The notes beneath the pieces were generated by a model. It worked only from the letters and a program-made list of their open reading frames with translations. It was not told the DNA's origin and ran no database searches. Shown piece by piece: positions 47,029 to 56,472 of a stretch of DNA of 64,000 nt. Origin of the DNA: Streptomyces sp. H27-H1 (GTDB taxonomy: Bacteria > Actinomycetota > Actinomycetes > Streptomycetales > Streptomycetaceae). Position 1 is the stretch's first letter; the number at the start of each line of letters is the position of its first letter. A program made the translations under genes and the position numbers. The DNA is taken from assembly GCF_026627445.1 (NCBI RefSeq), contig NZ_JAPNLJ010000003.1:254822-318821 (forward strand), written 5' to 3'.

Positions 47029-47737
47029 ATGACGAACACGGCGCTGAACACGACGGCAGAATCCACGACGGCCACTGTGACGGCCACTGCGACGGCCACT
47101 ACGACTACGACGCCCACTGCGACGGACGTCGCGACGGAGCTCCGCGCCGACGCGCCCCTCGGCCGCAGCGCCGTCTACAAGGTCCTGACCACCGGCTACG
47201 TCGGCTCCACCGGCCCCGGGGTCGCCGCCACCGTCTCGTACGTATCGGACGGCGGCCGGCACTTCATCTTCGGCCCGGGCATGGTGGCAAGCCACGAGGA
47301 CATCCTCGGCCCGCTCGCGGAACTGGGGCTCGGCCCCGAGGACATCACCGACGTGGTGCTCAGCCACCACCACCCGGACAACACCATGAACGTGGGCCTG
47401 TTCGGCCGGGCCCGGGTGCACGACCACAAGGTGGAGTACCAGGGCGACCAGTGGAAGAACAGGGACGCGGAGGGCTATGAACTCACCCCCTCCCTCAGGC
47501 TGATCCGTACACCGGGACACAGCCACGAGGACATCACCCTGCTGGCCGGAACCGACTCGGGTGTGGTGGCCTTCGCCGGCGACCTGTGGTGGCACGCCGC
47601 CGGACCGGCCGACGACCCGGTGGCCCCGGACCGCGAGGTACTGCGCGCTTCCCCGGCTGCGGGTGCTCGCCGCGGCGGACGTGATCGTGCCCGGCCACGG
47701 CGGCCCGTTCGCCGCCGACGACACCGTGCCGCGCTAG
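47029..47737 (+). pseudogene. MBL-fold metallo-hydrolase, frameshifted near the C-terminus
   Basis: ATG 47029 has a ggaagga RBS. The N-terminal 38 residues are a low-complexity Thr/Ala tract built of repeated acggccact-type units. From about residue 39 it matches a metallo-beta-lactamase-fold hydrolase (VYKVLTTGYVGSTGPGVAAT, VVLSHHHPDNTMNVGLFG, LIRTPGHSHEDITLL). Near 47645-47660 the frame is lost: the expected ending RLRVLAAADVIVPGHGGPFA is in another frame and ends with the stop at 47735. One indel (or a sequencing error in the tcccc run) explains it. It is divergent from the AraC-type regulator. Confidence 0.8.
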
Positions 47738-47891
47738 GCCGTGAGGGTCCAGGGGGCCACAGCATCGAGCGGTGTCCTCCGGATCGCGCCGGCTGATGCG
47801 GTTTTGCGTCAACTCTTTGCTGATTCAGGTGAGTTGCTGCCACGTCGACCTATCTTCCATGGGGCATACCGGTTCGCCCCAGGAGGTCAGA

Positions 47892-50450
47892 TTGCAGTCC
47901 AGGTCCAGGCGCTTCCTCGCCCTGCCCCGCGCGCTACGCCGATCCCGCTCGCTCATCGCCTTCGGCCTCGGCGCGCTGCTGATCGGCTTCACGCCGTGGC
48001 TCGGGGTCGTGAGCCAGGCCGGGGCCGGCCGCGCCCCGGCGCCCGGACCCACGCCCACGCCCTTCGGTGAGCAGGCGGCGGTGCAGTCGCCGCACCACGG
48101 CATCGTGCCGGCCAACGCCATGGAGCCGACCGCTCCCGTCCTCGACCGGACCGGCTGGACGGCCGCGGCGAGCGACGAGGAGACGACCAAGGAGAACGGC
48201 CGCGCGGCCAACGTCCTCGACGGGGACACCGGCACCCTCTGGCACAGCAGGTGGTCTGCCATTCCGGCGCCCCTCCCGCACACCCTCACCATCGACATGC
48301 ACCGTACGGCGGTCGTCTCGGCGCTCGTCTACACCCCCCGTACCAACGGGGCCAACGGGCGCGTCGGCGAGTACTCCATCAGCGTCAGCGTCGACGGACA
48401 GAATTGGCCGGCCCCGGTCGCCACCGGCACGCTCGCGGACGACGGCAGCGCCAAAACGCTCGGGTTCGCCCCACAAGGGGCCCGGTTCGTAAAGCTGACG
48501 GCGCTCACCGAGGCAGGCGGCCGCGGCCCGTGGACATCCGCCGCCGAGGTCGGCCTGCTGGGCGACCCCGGCACCCCGCAGGCCACGGTGGACCTTTCCC
48601 GGACCGGCTGGACGGCCGCGGCGAGCGACGAGGAGACGACCAAGGAGAACGGCCGCGCGGCCAACGTCCTGGACGGGGACACCGGCACGCTCTGGCACAG
48701 CAGGTGGTCCGCGACCCCGGCCCCCCTCCCGCACAGCATCACCATCGACATGCACCGCACCGCCGCCGTCTCCGCACTCGTCTACCACCCCCGCACGAAC
48801 GGCTTCAACGGCCGGGCGGGCGCGTACACGGTCACCACCAGCACCGACGGAACCGCCTTCGCCGCACCGGTGGCCGCGGGCACCTGGCGCGACGACGACA
48901 CCGTCAAGACCGCCACCTTCACCCGCAGCGAGACCACCCGGTTCGTACGGCTGACCGTGACCACCGAGGCCGGCGCCCGCGGCCCGTGGACCTCGGCCGC
49001 CGAGATCCGCCTGAGCGGGCCGGCCGACCCGGCCGTCCACGGGTCCTGGGGCCGGATCACCGGCTTCCCCCTGGTGCCCGTGGCCACCGCGGTCCTGCCA
49101 GGGGACAAGCTGTTGGCCTGGTCCGCGTACGCGGTGGACCGCTTCGGCGGCAGCAACGGCTACACCCAGACGGCGATCCTCGACCTGAAGACGGGCAAGG
49201 TCACCCAGCGCCGCATCGACAACACCGGGCACGACATGTTCTGCCCCGGCATAGCCATGCTGGCCGACGGCCGCGTCCTGGTCACCGGGGGCAGCAACGC
49301 GGAGAAGGCCGGCATCTACGATCCCGTCACCGACGACTGGTCCGCCACCAGCAGCATGAACATCCCCCGCGGCTACCAGGCCATGACGCTCCTCTCGACC
49401 GGTGAGGCCTTCGTCCTCGGCGGATCCTGGAGCGGTCCGGCGGGAGACAAGGCCGGTGAGGCCTGGTCGCCGGCCACCGGGACCTGGCGCCAACTCCCCG
49501 GCGTACCCGCCCTCCAGGCGTCCACGGCCGACCCGGCCGGACCGTACCGAGCCGACAACCACATGTGGCTGCACGCCACTTCGGGCGGCAAGGTGCTGCA
49601 ACTGGGCCCGAGCAAGCAGATGAACTGGATCTCGACCACCGGCACGGGCAGCATCAGCGCCGCGGGCACCCGGGCCGACAGCGCCGACGCCATGACAGGC
49701 AACGCCGTCGCCTACGACATCGGCAAACTGCTCACCCTGGGTGGCTCGCCCGCCTACCAGGACACCGCCGCCACCCGCCGCGCCTACACCGTGAGCATCT
49801 CGGGCAGCCAGGTCGAAACCGCTCGCACCGGAGACATGGAGTACGCCCGGGCCTTCGCCAACAGCGTGGTCCTGCCCGACGGCAAGGTGATCGCCTTCGG
49901 CGGCCAGGCCCATCCGGTGCCCTTCAGCGACGCGACCTCGGTCCTGACCCCCGAACTGTGGGACCCCTCGACCGGCGTCTTCACTCCGCTCGCCACCATG
50001 GCCGTTCCGCGCAACTACCACAGCGTGGCCAACCTGTTGCCCGACGGGCGGATATTCTCCGGCGGCGGGGGCCTGTGCGGCGACTGCGCCACGAACCACG
50101 CCGACGGGGCCGTCTTCACCCCGCCCCACCTGCTCAACCCGGACGGATCGCCGAAGCCCCGCCCGGAGATCACCGGAGAGGTCCCCTCCAGGACGGCCCC
50201 CGGCTCCACGCTGACGGTCTCCACCCGCGACCCGGTGGCGTCCTTCGTCCTCATGCGGGCCGCGGCCGCGACCCACTCCACCGACAACGACCAGCGGCGG
50301 GTCCCCCTGGCGTCCACATCCACGGGACCGGGCGCCTACACGGTGTCCATACCCGCCGACACCGGGGTGGTCCTGCCGGGCACCTACATGCTCTTCGCCC
50401 TCGACTTCCAGGGAGTACCGGGCACCGCGCGCTTCATCACCATCTCCTGA
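47892..50450 (+). CDS. Secreted galactose oxidase-like copper radical oxidase with two F5/8-type domains
   Basis: An 852-aa protein from a TTG behind a perfect aggagg RBS. A signal/anchor helix (SLIAFGLGALLIGFTPWLGV) is followed by two tandem discoidin/CBM32-like domains (about 75-225 and 235-380), a kelch-type galactose oxidase domain and a C-terminal DUF1929-like Ig domain. All catalytic positions of galactose oxidase are visible: Cys451 (HDMFCPG), Tyr495 (PRGYQAM), Trp513 (GGSWSG), Tyr709-His710 (PRNYHSV) and His795 (THSTDNDQRR). It should oxidise a primary alcohol to aldehyde with H2O2 release. The two F5/8 domains are nearly identical at DNA level. Confidence 0.93.
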   Translation: MQSRSRRFLALPRALRRSRSLIAFGLGALLIGFTPWLGVVSQAGAGRAPAPGPTPTPFGEQAAVQSPHHGIVPANAMEPTAPVLDRTGWTAAASDEETTKENGRAANVLDGDTGTLWHSRWSAIPAPLPHTLTIDMHRTAVVSALVYTPRTNGANGRVGEYSISVSVDGQNWPAPVATGTLADDGSAKTLGFAPQGARFVKLTALTEAGGRGPWTSAAEVGLLGDPGTPQATVDLSRTGWTAAASDEETTKENGRAANVLDGDTGTLWHSRWSATPAPLPHSITIDMHRTAAVSALVYHPRTNGFNGRAGAYTVTTSTDGTAFAAPVAAGTWRDDDTVKTATFTRSETTRFVRLTVTTEAGARGPWTSAAEIRLSGPADPAVHGSWGRITGFPLVPVATAVLPGDKLLAWSAYAVDRFGGSNGYTQTAILDLKTGKVTQRRIDNTGHDMFCPGIAMLADGRVLVTGGSNAEKAGIYDPVTDDWSATSSMNIPRGYQAMTLLSTGEAFVLGGSWSGPAGDKAGEAWSPATGTWRQLPGVPALQASTADPAGPYRADNHMWLHATSGGKVLQLGPSKQMNWISTTGTGSISAAGTRADSADAMTGNAVAYDIGKLLTLGGSPAYQDTAATRRAYTVSISGSQVETARTGDMEYARAFANSVVLPDGKVIAFGGQAHPVPFSDATSVLTPELWDPSTGVFTPLATMAVPRNYHSVANLLPDGRIFSGGGGLCGDCATNHADGAVFTPPHLLNPDGSPKPRPEITGEVPSRTAPGSTLTVSTRDPVASFVLMRAAAATHSTDNDQRRVPLASTSTGPGAYTVSIPADTGVVLPGTYMLFALDFQGVPGTARFITIS
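48148..48710. repeat. Recent 453-base internal duplication in the oxidase gene
   Basis: The stretch from ggaccggctggacggccgcg (48148) recurs at 48601 and is nearly identical for about 110 bases, with weaker similarity for the rest of the domain. It creates the two F5/8-type domains in frame (151 codons apart). Confidence 0.8.
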
Positions 50451-50466
50451 CCCCGCGCCCGGATCC

Positions 50467-50497
50467 CCGCCGGCGGGAGACCCCCACCGGCCGGCGG
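50467..50497 (+). terminator. Hairpin after the galactose oxidase gene
   Basis: A 7-bp stem ccgccgg/ccggcgg with a GC-rich loop starts 17 bases after the stop codon. Confidence 0.5.
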
Positions 50498-50507
50498 AAC
50501 TCCGTCC

Positions 50508-50990
50508 GTGGTGATGTTCACGTTCTCCGGGAGCAAGCTCCAGGGTCGGGTGGACGAACTGTACGCACGGGCCCTGGGACGGGGGCACACGCGGGGGCCC
50601 AAGCCGCGGGCCGCGTGGACGGACGCCCCGCACCTCGGTGAGCGGCTCGGCCTGTTCGTGCTGATTGTGCTGGGCGAGGGCATCGCCCAGGTGGTGGCGG
50701 AGGCCTCGCAGGCGGAGTGGAACGAGGACCCGTACGCGGTCGGTACGGGCTCCTTCCTGCTGCTGGTGCTGTGTGGTGGCTGTCCTTGCGGTGCGGCTCG
50801 GACGGGGTGCCCCTTCTGGCCCCGGACACCCTGCCGGTACGGGTGATCCTGCCGTGCACTGCTTCGTCGCCGGGTCGGTGGCCGCGTCGGCGGCCTCGCT
50901 CGGGGACTCCGTCGAGTGCACGGGGGAGCGGGTCCCGGATCCTGTGCGGTGGCTGATGTGCGGGCGCCTGGTGCGGCTGCTGGTCCTCGC
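50508..50990 (+). pseudogene. Low temperature requirement protein A (LtrA) remnant, two frameshifts
   Basis: Three successive frames match the C-terminal half of LtrA membrane proteins: LGERLGLFVLIVLGEGIAQV to GTGSFLLLVL in the first, AVWWLSLRCGSDGVPLLAPD then TLPVRVILP in the second, and AVHCFVAGSVAASAASLGDS then RVPDPVRWLMCG in the third. The N-terminal half is absent. Decayed membrane-protein gene; function lost. Confidence 0.75.
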
Positions 50991-51107
50991 GGCGTTCAAA
51001 AGGAAGCAAGGCGCGCGGTCGTACCAGGGAGCGCTTTCCAAGTTCGTTGCCGTCGGGCCGTGGAAGCGGAAGGGGAGCCCACCGCAACCCAGTAGGAAGA
51101 GACACCC

Positions 51108-51305
51108 ATGACCGGCCTGACCCTCGGCAACGACACCGCCCTGGTCGTCATCGACCTCCAGAACGGCCTCATGGGGCTGCCCGTTTTCGCCGAGGACGCC
51201 ACCGCCGACACCGACCCCGAATCCCACGCCTTCGGCAAGATCTTCCCCCGCATCGGCAAGGTCAGTACCACCGAGGAGATCGTCGCCGCCCTCGGCGAGG
51301 CCTGA
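51108..51305 (+). CDS. Internally deleted isochorismatase-family ORF (65 aa)
   Basis: From an ATG with a taggaag RBS the frame reads NDTALVVIDLQNGLMGLPVF, the N-terminus of cysteine-hydrolase (isochorismatase-like) proteins including the catalytic Asp. It then passes directly to DTDPESHAFGKIFPRIGKVS then TTEEIVAALG, the normal C-terminus of the same family. About 120 residues holding the Lys and Cys of the triad are missing, yet the frame is preserved. It would be translated as a mini-protein without the active site; it may be a pseudogene. Confidence 0.65.
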   Translation: MTGLTLGNDTALVVIDLQNGLMGLPVFAEDATADTDPESHAFGKIFPRIGKVSTTEEIVAALGEA

Positions 51306-51516
51306 GAGGCAGCCCCTCACAGCCCCGCACAGCCCCTCATCCCAGCGGCGCGCGCCGCTTCGGTTCCGGCGCTGGTCGTCATGATCGGCGCAGCCCCGCT
51401 CTCTCATGCACACAGTCGCACGGACAAGCGTACGAACCGCTTCGAGTCGAACGGGGCAGTCAAAGCGAGCGGACCAGCGCCGGGTCAAACGCGGCCTGCG
51501 CACCCGCCCTGAAACC

Positions 51517-51561
51517 GGCCCGGCCCGGCCCCCCGGGGGGGGGGGGGGGCCGGGCCGGGCC
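51517..51561 (-). terminator. Extreme GC hairpin with a 15-G run, 3' of the subtilase gene
   Basis: An 18-base arm (51517-51534) pairs perfectly with 51544-51561; the loop is part of a run of 15 G. It lies 75 bases after the subtilase stop on the minus strand and is the only clear element in the 330-base gap 51306-51635. Homopolymer length may be a sequencing uncertainty. Confidence 0.65.
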
Positions 51562-51635
51562 ACCGGGTTCGACGGCGCCATGCGACGGTCAACGCGCCAC
51601 GGTCACCGCGGCGCGGCCACCGCCGTGCGGTCGGC

Positions 51636-54600
51636 TCAGGGTGCGAGCAGGTAGGCGTTCGTGATCGTCTCCCGCACGGTGTTTCCGGCCTTGTCCCGCA
51701 GGTCCACCCGGAACGACACGGCCTTGGCCGACGCCGGGTGCTTCACGGTCACCGAACGGGCCCCCTTCGCGTCCTTCGCCACGGCGAGGAGCTGCCAGGT
51801 CGCGCCCCCGTCGAAGGAGACCCGGACCGCCAGCGCGGCGCACTGCCCGTCAGCGGCTGCCGCCCCGGCCAGCCACAGCGGTACCTTCAGCGTGCCGCCC
51901 GCCGGCGCCCTCCCGCTCAGGCTCAGGTTCGGCGAGAGCCGGACCGTCGACAGGGGCAGTGACACGGGCCGGTCCGTGGCCGGGCGGGCCGAGGTGAAGG
52001 TCCAGCTCGCACTCACCTTCGTGCTGGTGGAGGTGTCCGCGGCGGAGCGGCTCGCCTCCTTGGTCAGACGGTAGACCGCGGAGGCGGCTGGAACCTCGGC
52101 GCTCAGCCAGCCGTTGGGCGAGCCCTCGGCGATGACCCGGCCCCCGGACTCCAGCCGGGCGAAGCCGTCGGCGTAGAAGGAGTTGCCCTCGTGGCCGCTG
52201 CCGTCGTTGAACAACCCGACGTTGGTATCGAGGTAGTCGCCGGTCCTCGTCGCGCCTTGCTCCTTACCGGCCTTCAGATCGGGACCGACCACGCCGGTGT
52301 TGAACTTCAGCGCGTAGCTCTTGCCCGGCGTGTACGACACCTCGTTCTGCGTGAGGTCGATGCGCTGCTCGCCTTCGGAGTTGAGCTGTACGGCGGCCCA
52401 GGACCAGCGCACCCCCTCCGTATTGACGTAGTGCGTCCTCACCACCGGCAGGCCCATCGGTTCAGGGTCCTGCACCCCGGTGGTGAAGCCCTGCTCGTCC
52501 ACGGGCGTCACGTAGATCTGACCCTTGGCCCCGGTGACCGAAGCGCCGAAGCCGAGCTTGACCTCGGCGACGTCGGCCCGGGTGAGCTTGCGGTCGAGCC
52601 CGTTGAACCAGGTGCCCGTGCGGTGGAAGGCCAGCCGGTAGTCGACGTTCCTTCCCGCCGCCCCGGGTGTCTTCCACACGCCGTTGTACTGCGCCCGCAG
52701 CTTGGGGGCCGCCGGGCCCAGGTGCTGGGTGAGGATCCGCGTCACGCCGTCCGTGGCCCACATGTCGGACACACCCGCGGTTTCGTCGCTGTACCCGGCG
52801 AACGCGCTCACCAGCTGTGCGCGCGGATCCGGCGGGGTGACGGCGAACGGCTTGGCCTTGCGGGAGTCGAAGGTGACGGTGGTCTTCCCGGTGAGCTTCA
52901 GTACCGGCTGGACGAAGAAGCCCACGGTGGCGGCCGGGCCGAAGACGACGCCCTGCACCTGGTACTCGCCCTTGGGCAGCCGCTGGACGACGGTGCCGCT
53001 CGAGTCGTACGGAACCTCGAAGCGGTCCCCCTCACCGATCTTGCTGATCATCGTGTAGTACGTCAACGGGTTCGCACCGTTCACGTCCAGGTGCCGCAGG
53101 GTGACGTCGTACGACTCCACCTCACGGACGGCCACGAGACCGGTGCGCACTTCCTGGCCGCCTCCGGCGGCCAGCACTGTACCGCCGAAGGCGCCGTCGA
53201 CCGTGCCCTTGCGGGTGTCGGCGGTGACGGTGGTCGTCGCGCTGCCGCCGGCGGGGACGGTGAGCTGGGCGTCCTTGACGGTGAACATCCCGGCCGGAGC
53301 CGGACTGCCCGACGGGCCGGTACCGGCCGTGCTCAGCCGGAGCGTGACGGGCCGGGTGCCGTAGTTGCGGTAGGTGAGGGACTTGGCGAGCGGCTTGTCG
53401 TCGGCGTGCGGCCAGGACTGCGTGCCGAAGCCGAGAGAGGCGGGCTCGGCGACGACGACGGCCTTGGCGGCCCGCGCCAGGTCGGTGCGGCCCGCCCCCT
53501 GCTGGTAGCCGTTGAGCGCCGGGTTGGGCTTCGCCGAACCGGTCAGCAGCGCTTTGATCCGGGCGCCGCTCCAGCTCGGGTGCTGCTGGCGGACCAGCGC
53601 CGCGGCGCCCGCGACGTGCGGGGTGGCCATCGAGGTGCCCGACATGCTGGTGTAGAGGCCGGGCGAGGGGTCCGGACCGTGCGTGGCCCGGGCGGCGGTG
53701 ATGTCGACGCCAGGGGCGGTGATGTCCGGCTTGGCGACTCCGGCGCGGGTCGGGCCGCGGCTGGAGAAGTCCGCGAGCTGGTCCTCCTTGTCCACCGCGC
53801 CCACGGTGAGCGCCTCGGGGGCGCTGCCGGGAGAGGTGACCGTGCCGGGCTTGTCGCCCTCGTTGCCCGCGGCCACCACGAACAGCGCCTTGTCGGAGAG
53901 CCAGGCGACCGCCTCCTCCAGCGGGTCGACGCCCGGGTCGTCGCCGAAGGCCAGGCTCATGCTGACGACCGTCGCGCCCTGGTCCACGGCCCACTGCATG
54001 GCGCTGATGACGTCGGAGGCGGAGCCGCTGCCGTCGTCGTCGAGGACCTTGGCGTCCAGGAGCCGCACGCCGGGCGCCACGCCCTTGTAGCGGCCACCCG
54101 ATGCCGCGCCCGTCCCGGCGAGAGTGGAGGCCACGTGCGTGCCGTGCCCGTACCGGTCGACGGTGTCCGGTGAGTTGCTGAAGTTCTTCTGCGCCGTCTC
54201 GATGCCCTTGAGGTCCGGGTGGGTCTCGTCGACCCCCGTGTCCAGGACCGCCACCTTGACACCCTTGCCGGTGTAGCCCGCCTTCCACATGGCGGGCGCG
54301 CCTATCTGCGGCACGCTCTTGTCGAGGGCGGCCTTCCCCCTGGCATCCAGCCAGAGGTGGGCGACGGGCGGCACGGGGGCGGAGCGCATCGTGCGGGCGT
54401 CCGTACCTCCGGTGACCGCCGTCCAGAGGGCCGCCGCGTCGGCCTTCGGCGCGTGGAACGCCTCTCCCGCCACCGCGGGCAGCGGCCGGCGGTCGCGCGC
54501 GACCCCGGCGAGCGTGTCGCCGGCGGCGCCGAAGGTCTTGGCCCCGGCGGCGTCCCGCCGGTAGCCGGCGATCAGCGGCAGTGCCGTGCTGTGTGCGTCG

Positions 54601-54992
54601 TCGTACCCGTCCCTGACCAACTGGGCCACGTCGAACAGCCGTCGGTCCAGGACCCCGTCGCCGACCAGGCGCAGGGCGTCCTGCGGGATGACGTAGGTGT
54701 GCTCGGCCTCGCGGCGCACCGAGAAGCCGGTCCCCGCACGGCCGGCGCCGCGAAGGATCTGCTCGACGCCGCCGTCGCCCTTCACGACGACCCGGTCACC
54801 GGTGATCAGGGTGACGGTGGCCGACGGCTTCACGTCCGCCTTCGCCTTGCCCGCGGCCTTCGTGCCGTCGTTCTGCGCGGTGGTGCCCGCGGCCCGCGCC
54901 GGCTGAACGCCGGCCGACACCGTTCCCGTGATGAGCGCCCCGGTCACCGCTGCGGCGAGCGCCGCCGTTCTGGCCTTCCCTGCGAATCCCAC
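51636..54992 (-). CDS. Secreted subtilisin-like (S8) serine protease, large
   Basis: A 1118-aa exported protease. The signal peptide is KARTAALAAAVTGALITGTV; the propeptide region extends to about residue 190. The S8 domain has catalytic Asp in VAVLDTGVDETHPDL (near 250), His in GHGTHVAS (near 286), oxyanion Asn in VVAAGNEGD and Ser in SGTSMATPHVAG (near 454). The C-terminal 600 residues contain beta-sandwich repeats typical of Streptomyces subtilases. The GTG at 54992 with a gggga RBS is chosen; an ATG at 55028 would add 12 residues. It is monocistronic with its own terminator. Confidence 0.94.
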   Translation of the reverse strand: MGFAGKARTAALAAAVTGALITGTVSAGVQPARAAGTTAQNDGTKAAGKAKADVKPSATVTLITGDRVVVKGDGGVEQILRGAGRAGTGFSVRREAEHTYVIPQDALRLVGDGVLDRRLFDVAQLVRDGYDDAHSTALPLIAGYRRDAAGAKTFGAAGDTLAGVARDRRPLPAVAGEAFHAPKADAAALWTAVTGGTDARTMRSAPVPPVAHLWLDARGKAALDKSVPQIGAPAMWKAGYTGKGVKVAVLDTGVDETHPDLKGIETAQKNFSNSPDTVDRYGHGTHVASTLAGTGAASGGRYKGVAPGVRLLDAKVLDDDGSGSASDVISAMQWAVDQGATVVSMSLAFGDDPGVDPLEEAVAWLSDKALFVVAAGNEGDKPGTVTSPGSAPEALTVGAVDKEDQLADFSSRGPTRAGVAKPDITAPGVDITAARATHGPDPSPGLYTSMSGTSMATPHVAGAAALVRQQHPSWSGARIKALLTGSAKPNPALNGYQQGAGRTDLARAAKAVVVAEPASLGFGTQSWPHADDKPLAKSLTYRNYGTRPVTLRLSTAGTGPSGSPAPAGMFTVKDAQLTVPAGGSATTTVTADTRKGTVDGAFGGTVLAAGGGQEVRTGLVAVREVESYDVTLRHLDVNGANPLTYYTMISKIGEGDRFEVPYDSSGTVVQRLPKGEYQVQGVVFGPAATVGFFVQPVLKLTGKTTVTFDSRKAKPFAVTPPDPRAQLVSAFAGYSDETAGVSDMWATDGVTRILTQHLGPAAPKLRAQYNGVWKTPGAAGRNVDYRLAFHRTGTWFNGLDRKLTRADVAEVKLGFGASVTGAKGQIYVTPVDEQGFTTGVQDPEPMGLPVVRTHYVNTEGVRWSWAAVQLNSEGEQRIDLTQNEVSYTPGKSYALKFNTGVVGPDLKAGKEQGATRTGDYLDTNVGLFNDGSGHEGNSFYADGFARLESGGRVIAEGSPNGWLSAEVPAASAVYRLTKEASRSAADTSTSTKVSASWTFTSARPATDRPVSLPLSTVRLSPNLSLSGRAPAGGTLKVPLWLAGAAAADGQCAALAVRVSFDGGATWQLLAVAKDAKGARSVTVKHPASAKAVSFRVDLRDKAGNTVRETITNAYLLAP

Positions 54993-55209
54993 GCGTGTTC
55001 CCCCGTGTCCGTGTTCATGCCAACGCATGTTCCGTACCACGCGATGGAGATCCGTTCGGTTCTGCACGGGGGCAGACAAAATGCGGGGTCCGGGATGACG
55101 CTGTCCGGATCGTGTCCGTCCATCCGCGGCCGGCACGGCGGGAATCCGGCTGCGGACCCGTGGACTCCGCTCCGTCCACGGGGCGGTGACGGTCAGGGTG
55201 CGGTGGAGG

Positions 55210-56472
55210 TCAGGGGGCGGTAAGGACAAGGACCACGTTGTGGCCGCCGAAGCCGAAGGAGTGGCTGACGGCCACGGAGACCCGCTGCTCACGCACCGTG
55301 CCGGTCACGCAGTCGATGTCGAACGGCGAACCGGAACCACAACCGGAGTCGCCTGCCGCGAGGTTGGCGATCGGCGCCACCCGGGAGTCCCGGATGGCGA
55401 GCGCGGTGAGCGCGGCCTCCACGGCCCCGGAGGCGCCGAGGCTGTGGCCCAGTACCCCCTTGGGGGCGGTCACGCTGGGACCGTGCGGCAGTACGCGGGC
55501 GATGAGTTCGGCCTCGGTGCGGTCGTTGAGCGGAGTGGAGGTTCCGTGGGCGTTGACGTGGTCGACGTCCGCCGGGGACAGCCCGGCCTGCGCGAGCGCC
55601 GCCCGCAGGGCCGCCTCCGCGTACTCCCCGCCGGGGGACGGCGCCGTCGGATGGTGGGCGTCCGAGGTGAGGCCGGCTCCGGCGAGGTGCGCGTATCCGC
55701 GCCGCCCGCGGGCCGCCGCGTCCGCCGTCCGCTCCAGTACGAGGACTGCGGCCCCCTCGGCGATGACGAACCCGTCCCGGTCCGCCGCGAACGGCCTCGA
55801 GGCCGCTGCCGGCTGCTCCACCCGCCCGGACAGGGCTCCCATCCGGGCGAACCCGGTGGCGACCACCGGGGTCACGGCGGCCTCCGCACCACCGGCGAGG
55901 GCGATGTCGCAGGCGCCGGAGAGCAGGAGGTCGCGAGCCACGGCCAGGGCGGTGGCCCCGGAGGCGCAGGCCGTCTCGGTGGCAAGGGAGGGGCCGTGGG
56001 CGCCGAGGTCCGCCGACACCTCGCCGGCGGCCATGTTGGGGATGAACATCGGGATGAGTGAGGGCGAGACCAGGTCGGGTCCGCTCTGGTGGTGGCGGAG
56101 CGTCTGGGTCTCCAGATGGGCGGCCCCGGCCAGCCCCGAGCCGATCACCACGGCCACGCGCGCCCCGTCCCAGGAGGTGGGATCGAGTCCCGCGTCGGCC
56201 ACGGCCTCGCGGGCCGCCAGCACCGCGAGCTGGGTGAAACGGCCCATCCGCCAGGCCTTGCCGCCGCCGATGCGGCCCTGCTCGGGGGTCATGGCGGGGA
56301 TCCGGCAGGCGAAGTCGACCGGACAGTCCTTCAACTCCGGATCGGTGGCGGCCGTCGAGCGGGCCCGGAGCACTCCGGCCCAGGTGTCCTCGCGGCCGAT
56401 CCCGGCCGGGGTGATCATCCCGAGGCCTGTGACGGCGACGGCGCGCGGGTGCGGGTGCGGGGAATTCTTCAC
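55210..56472 (-). CDS. FabF-type beta-ketoacyl-ACP synthase II
   Basis: A 420-aa condensing enzyme with the full Cys-His-His triad: Cys169 in TACASGATAL, His in VNAHGTSTPLND and His in GHSLGASGAVEA. It would elongate an ACP-bound acyl chain with malonyl units. The GTG start overlaps the stop of the 38-aa ACP remnant (GTGA), so it is translationally coupled to it. With the FabH homologue upstream it forms a small fatty-acid-like biosynthetic cluster, probably for a specialised lipid or starter unit and not housekeeping synthesis (inference from lack of fabD/fabG). Confidence 0.93.
   Translation of the reverse strand: MKNSPHPHPRAVAVTGLGMITPAGIGREDTWAGVLRARSTAATDPELKDCPVDFACRIPAMTPEQGRIGGGKAWRMGRFTQLAVLAAREAVADAGLDPTSWDGARVAVVIGSGLAGAAHLETQTLRHHQSGPDLVSPSLIPMFIPNMAAGEVSADLGAHGPSLATETACASGATALAVARDLLLSGACDIALAGGAEAAVTPVVATGFARMGALSGRVEQPAAASRPFAADRDGFVIAEGAAVLVLERTADAAARGRRGYAHLAGAGLTSDAHHPTAPSPGGEYAEAALRAALAQAGLSPADVDHVNAHGTSTPLNDRTEAELIARVLPHGPSVTAPKGVLGHSLGASGAVEAALTALAIRDSRVAPIANLAAGDSGCGSGSPFDIDCVTGTVREQRVSVAVSHSFGFGGHNVVLVLTAP

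Noticed and set aside
47934..51581. 1215-residue minus-strand reading opposite the galactose oxidase
   Set aside because: Antisense shadow; runs through the oxidase, the LtrA remnant and the G-run hairpin without any domain.
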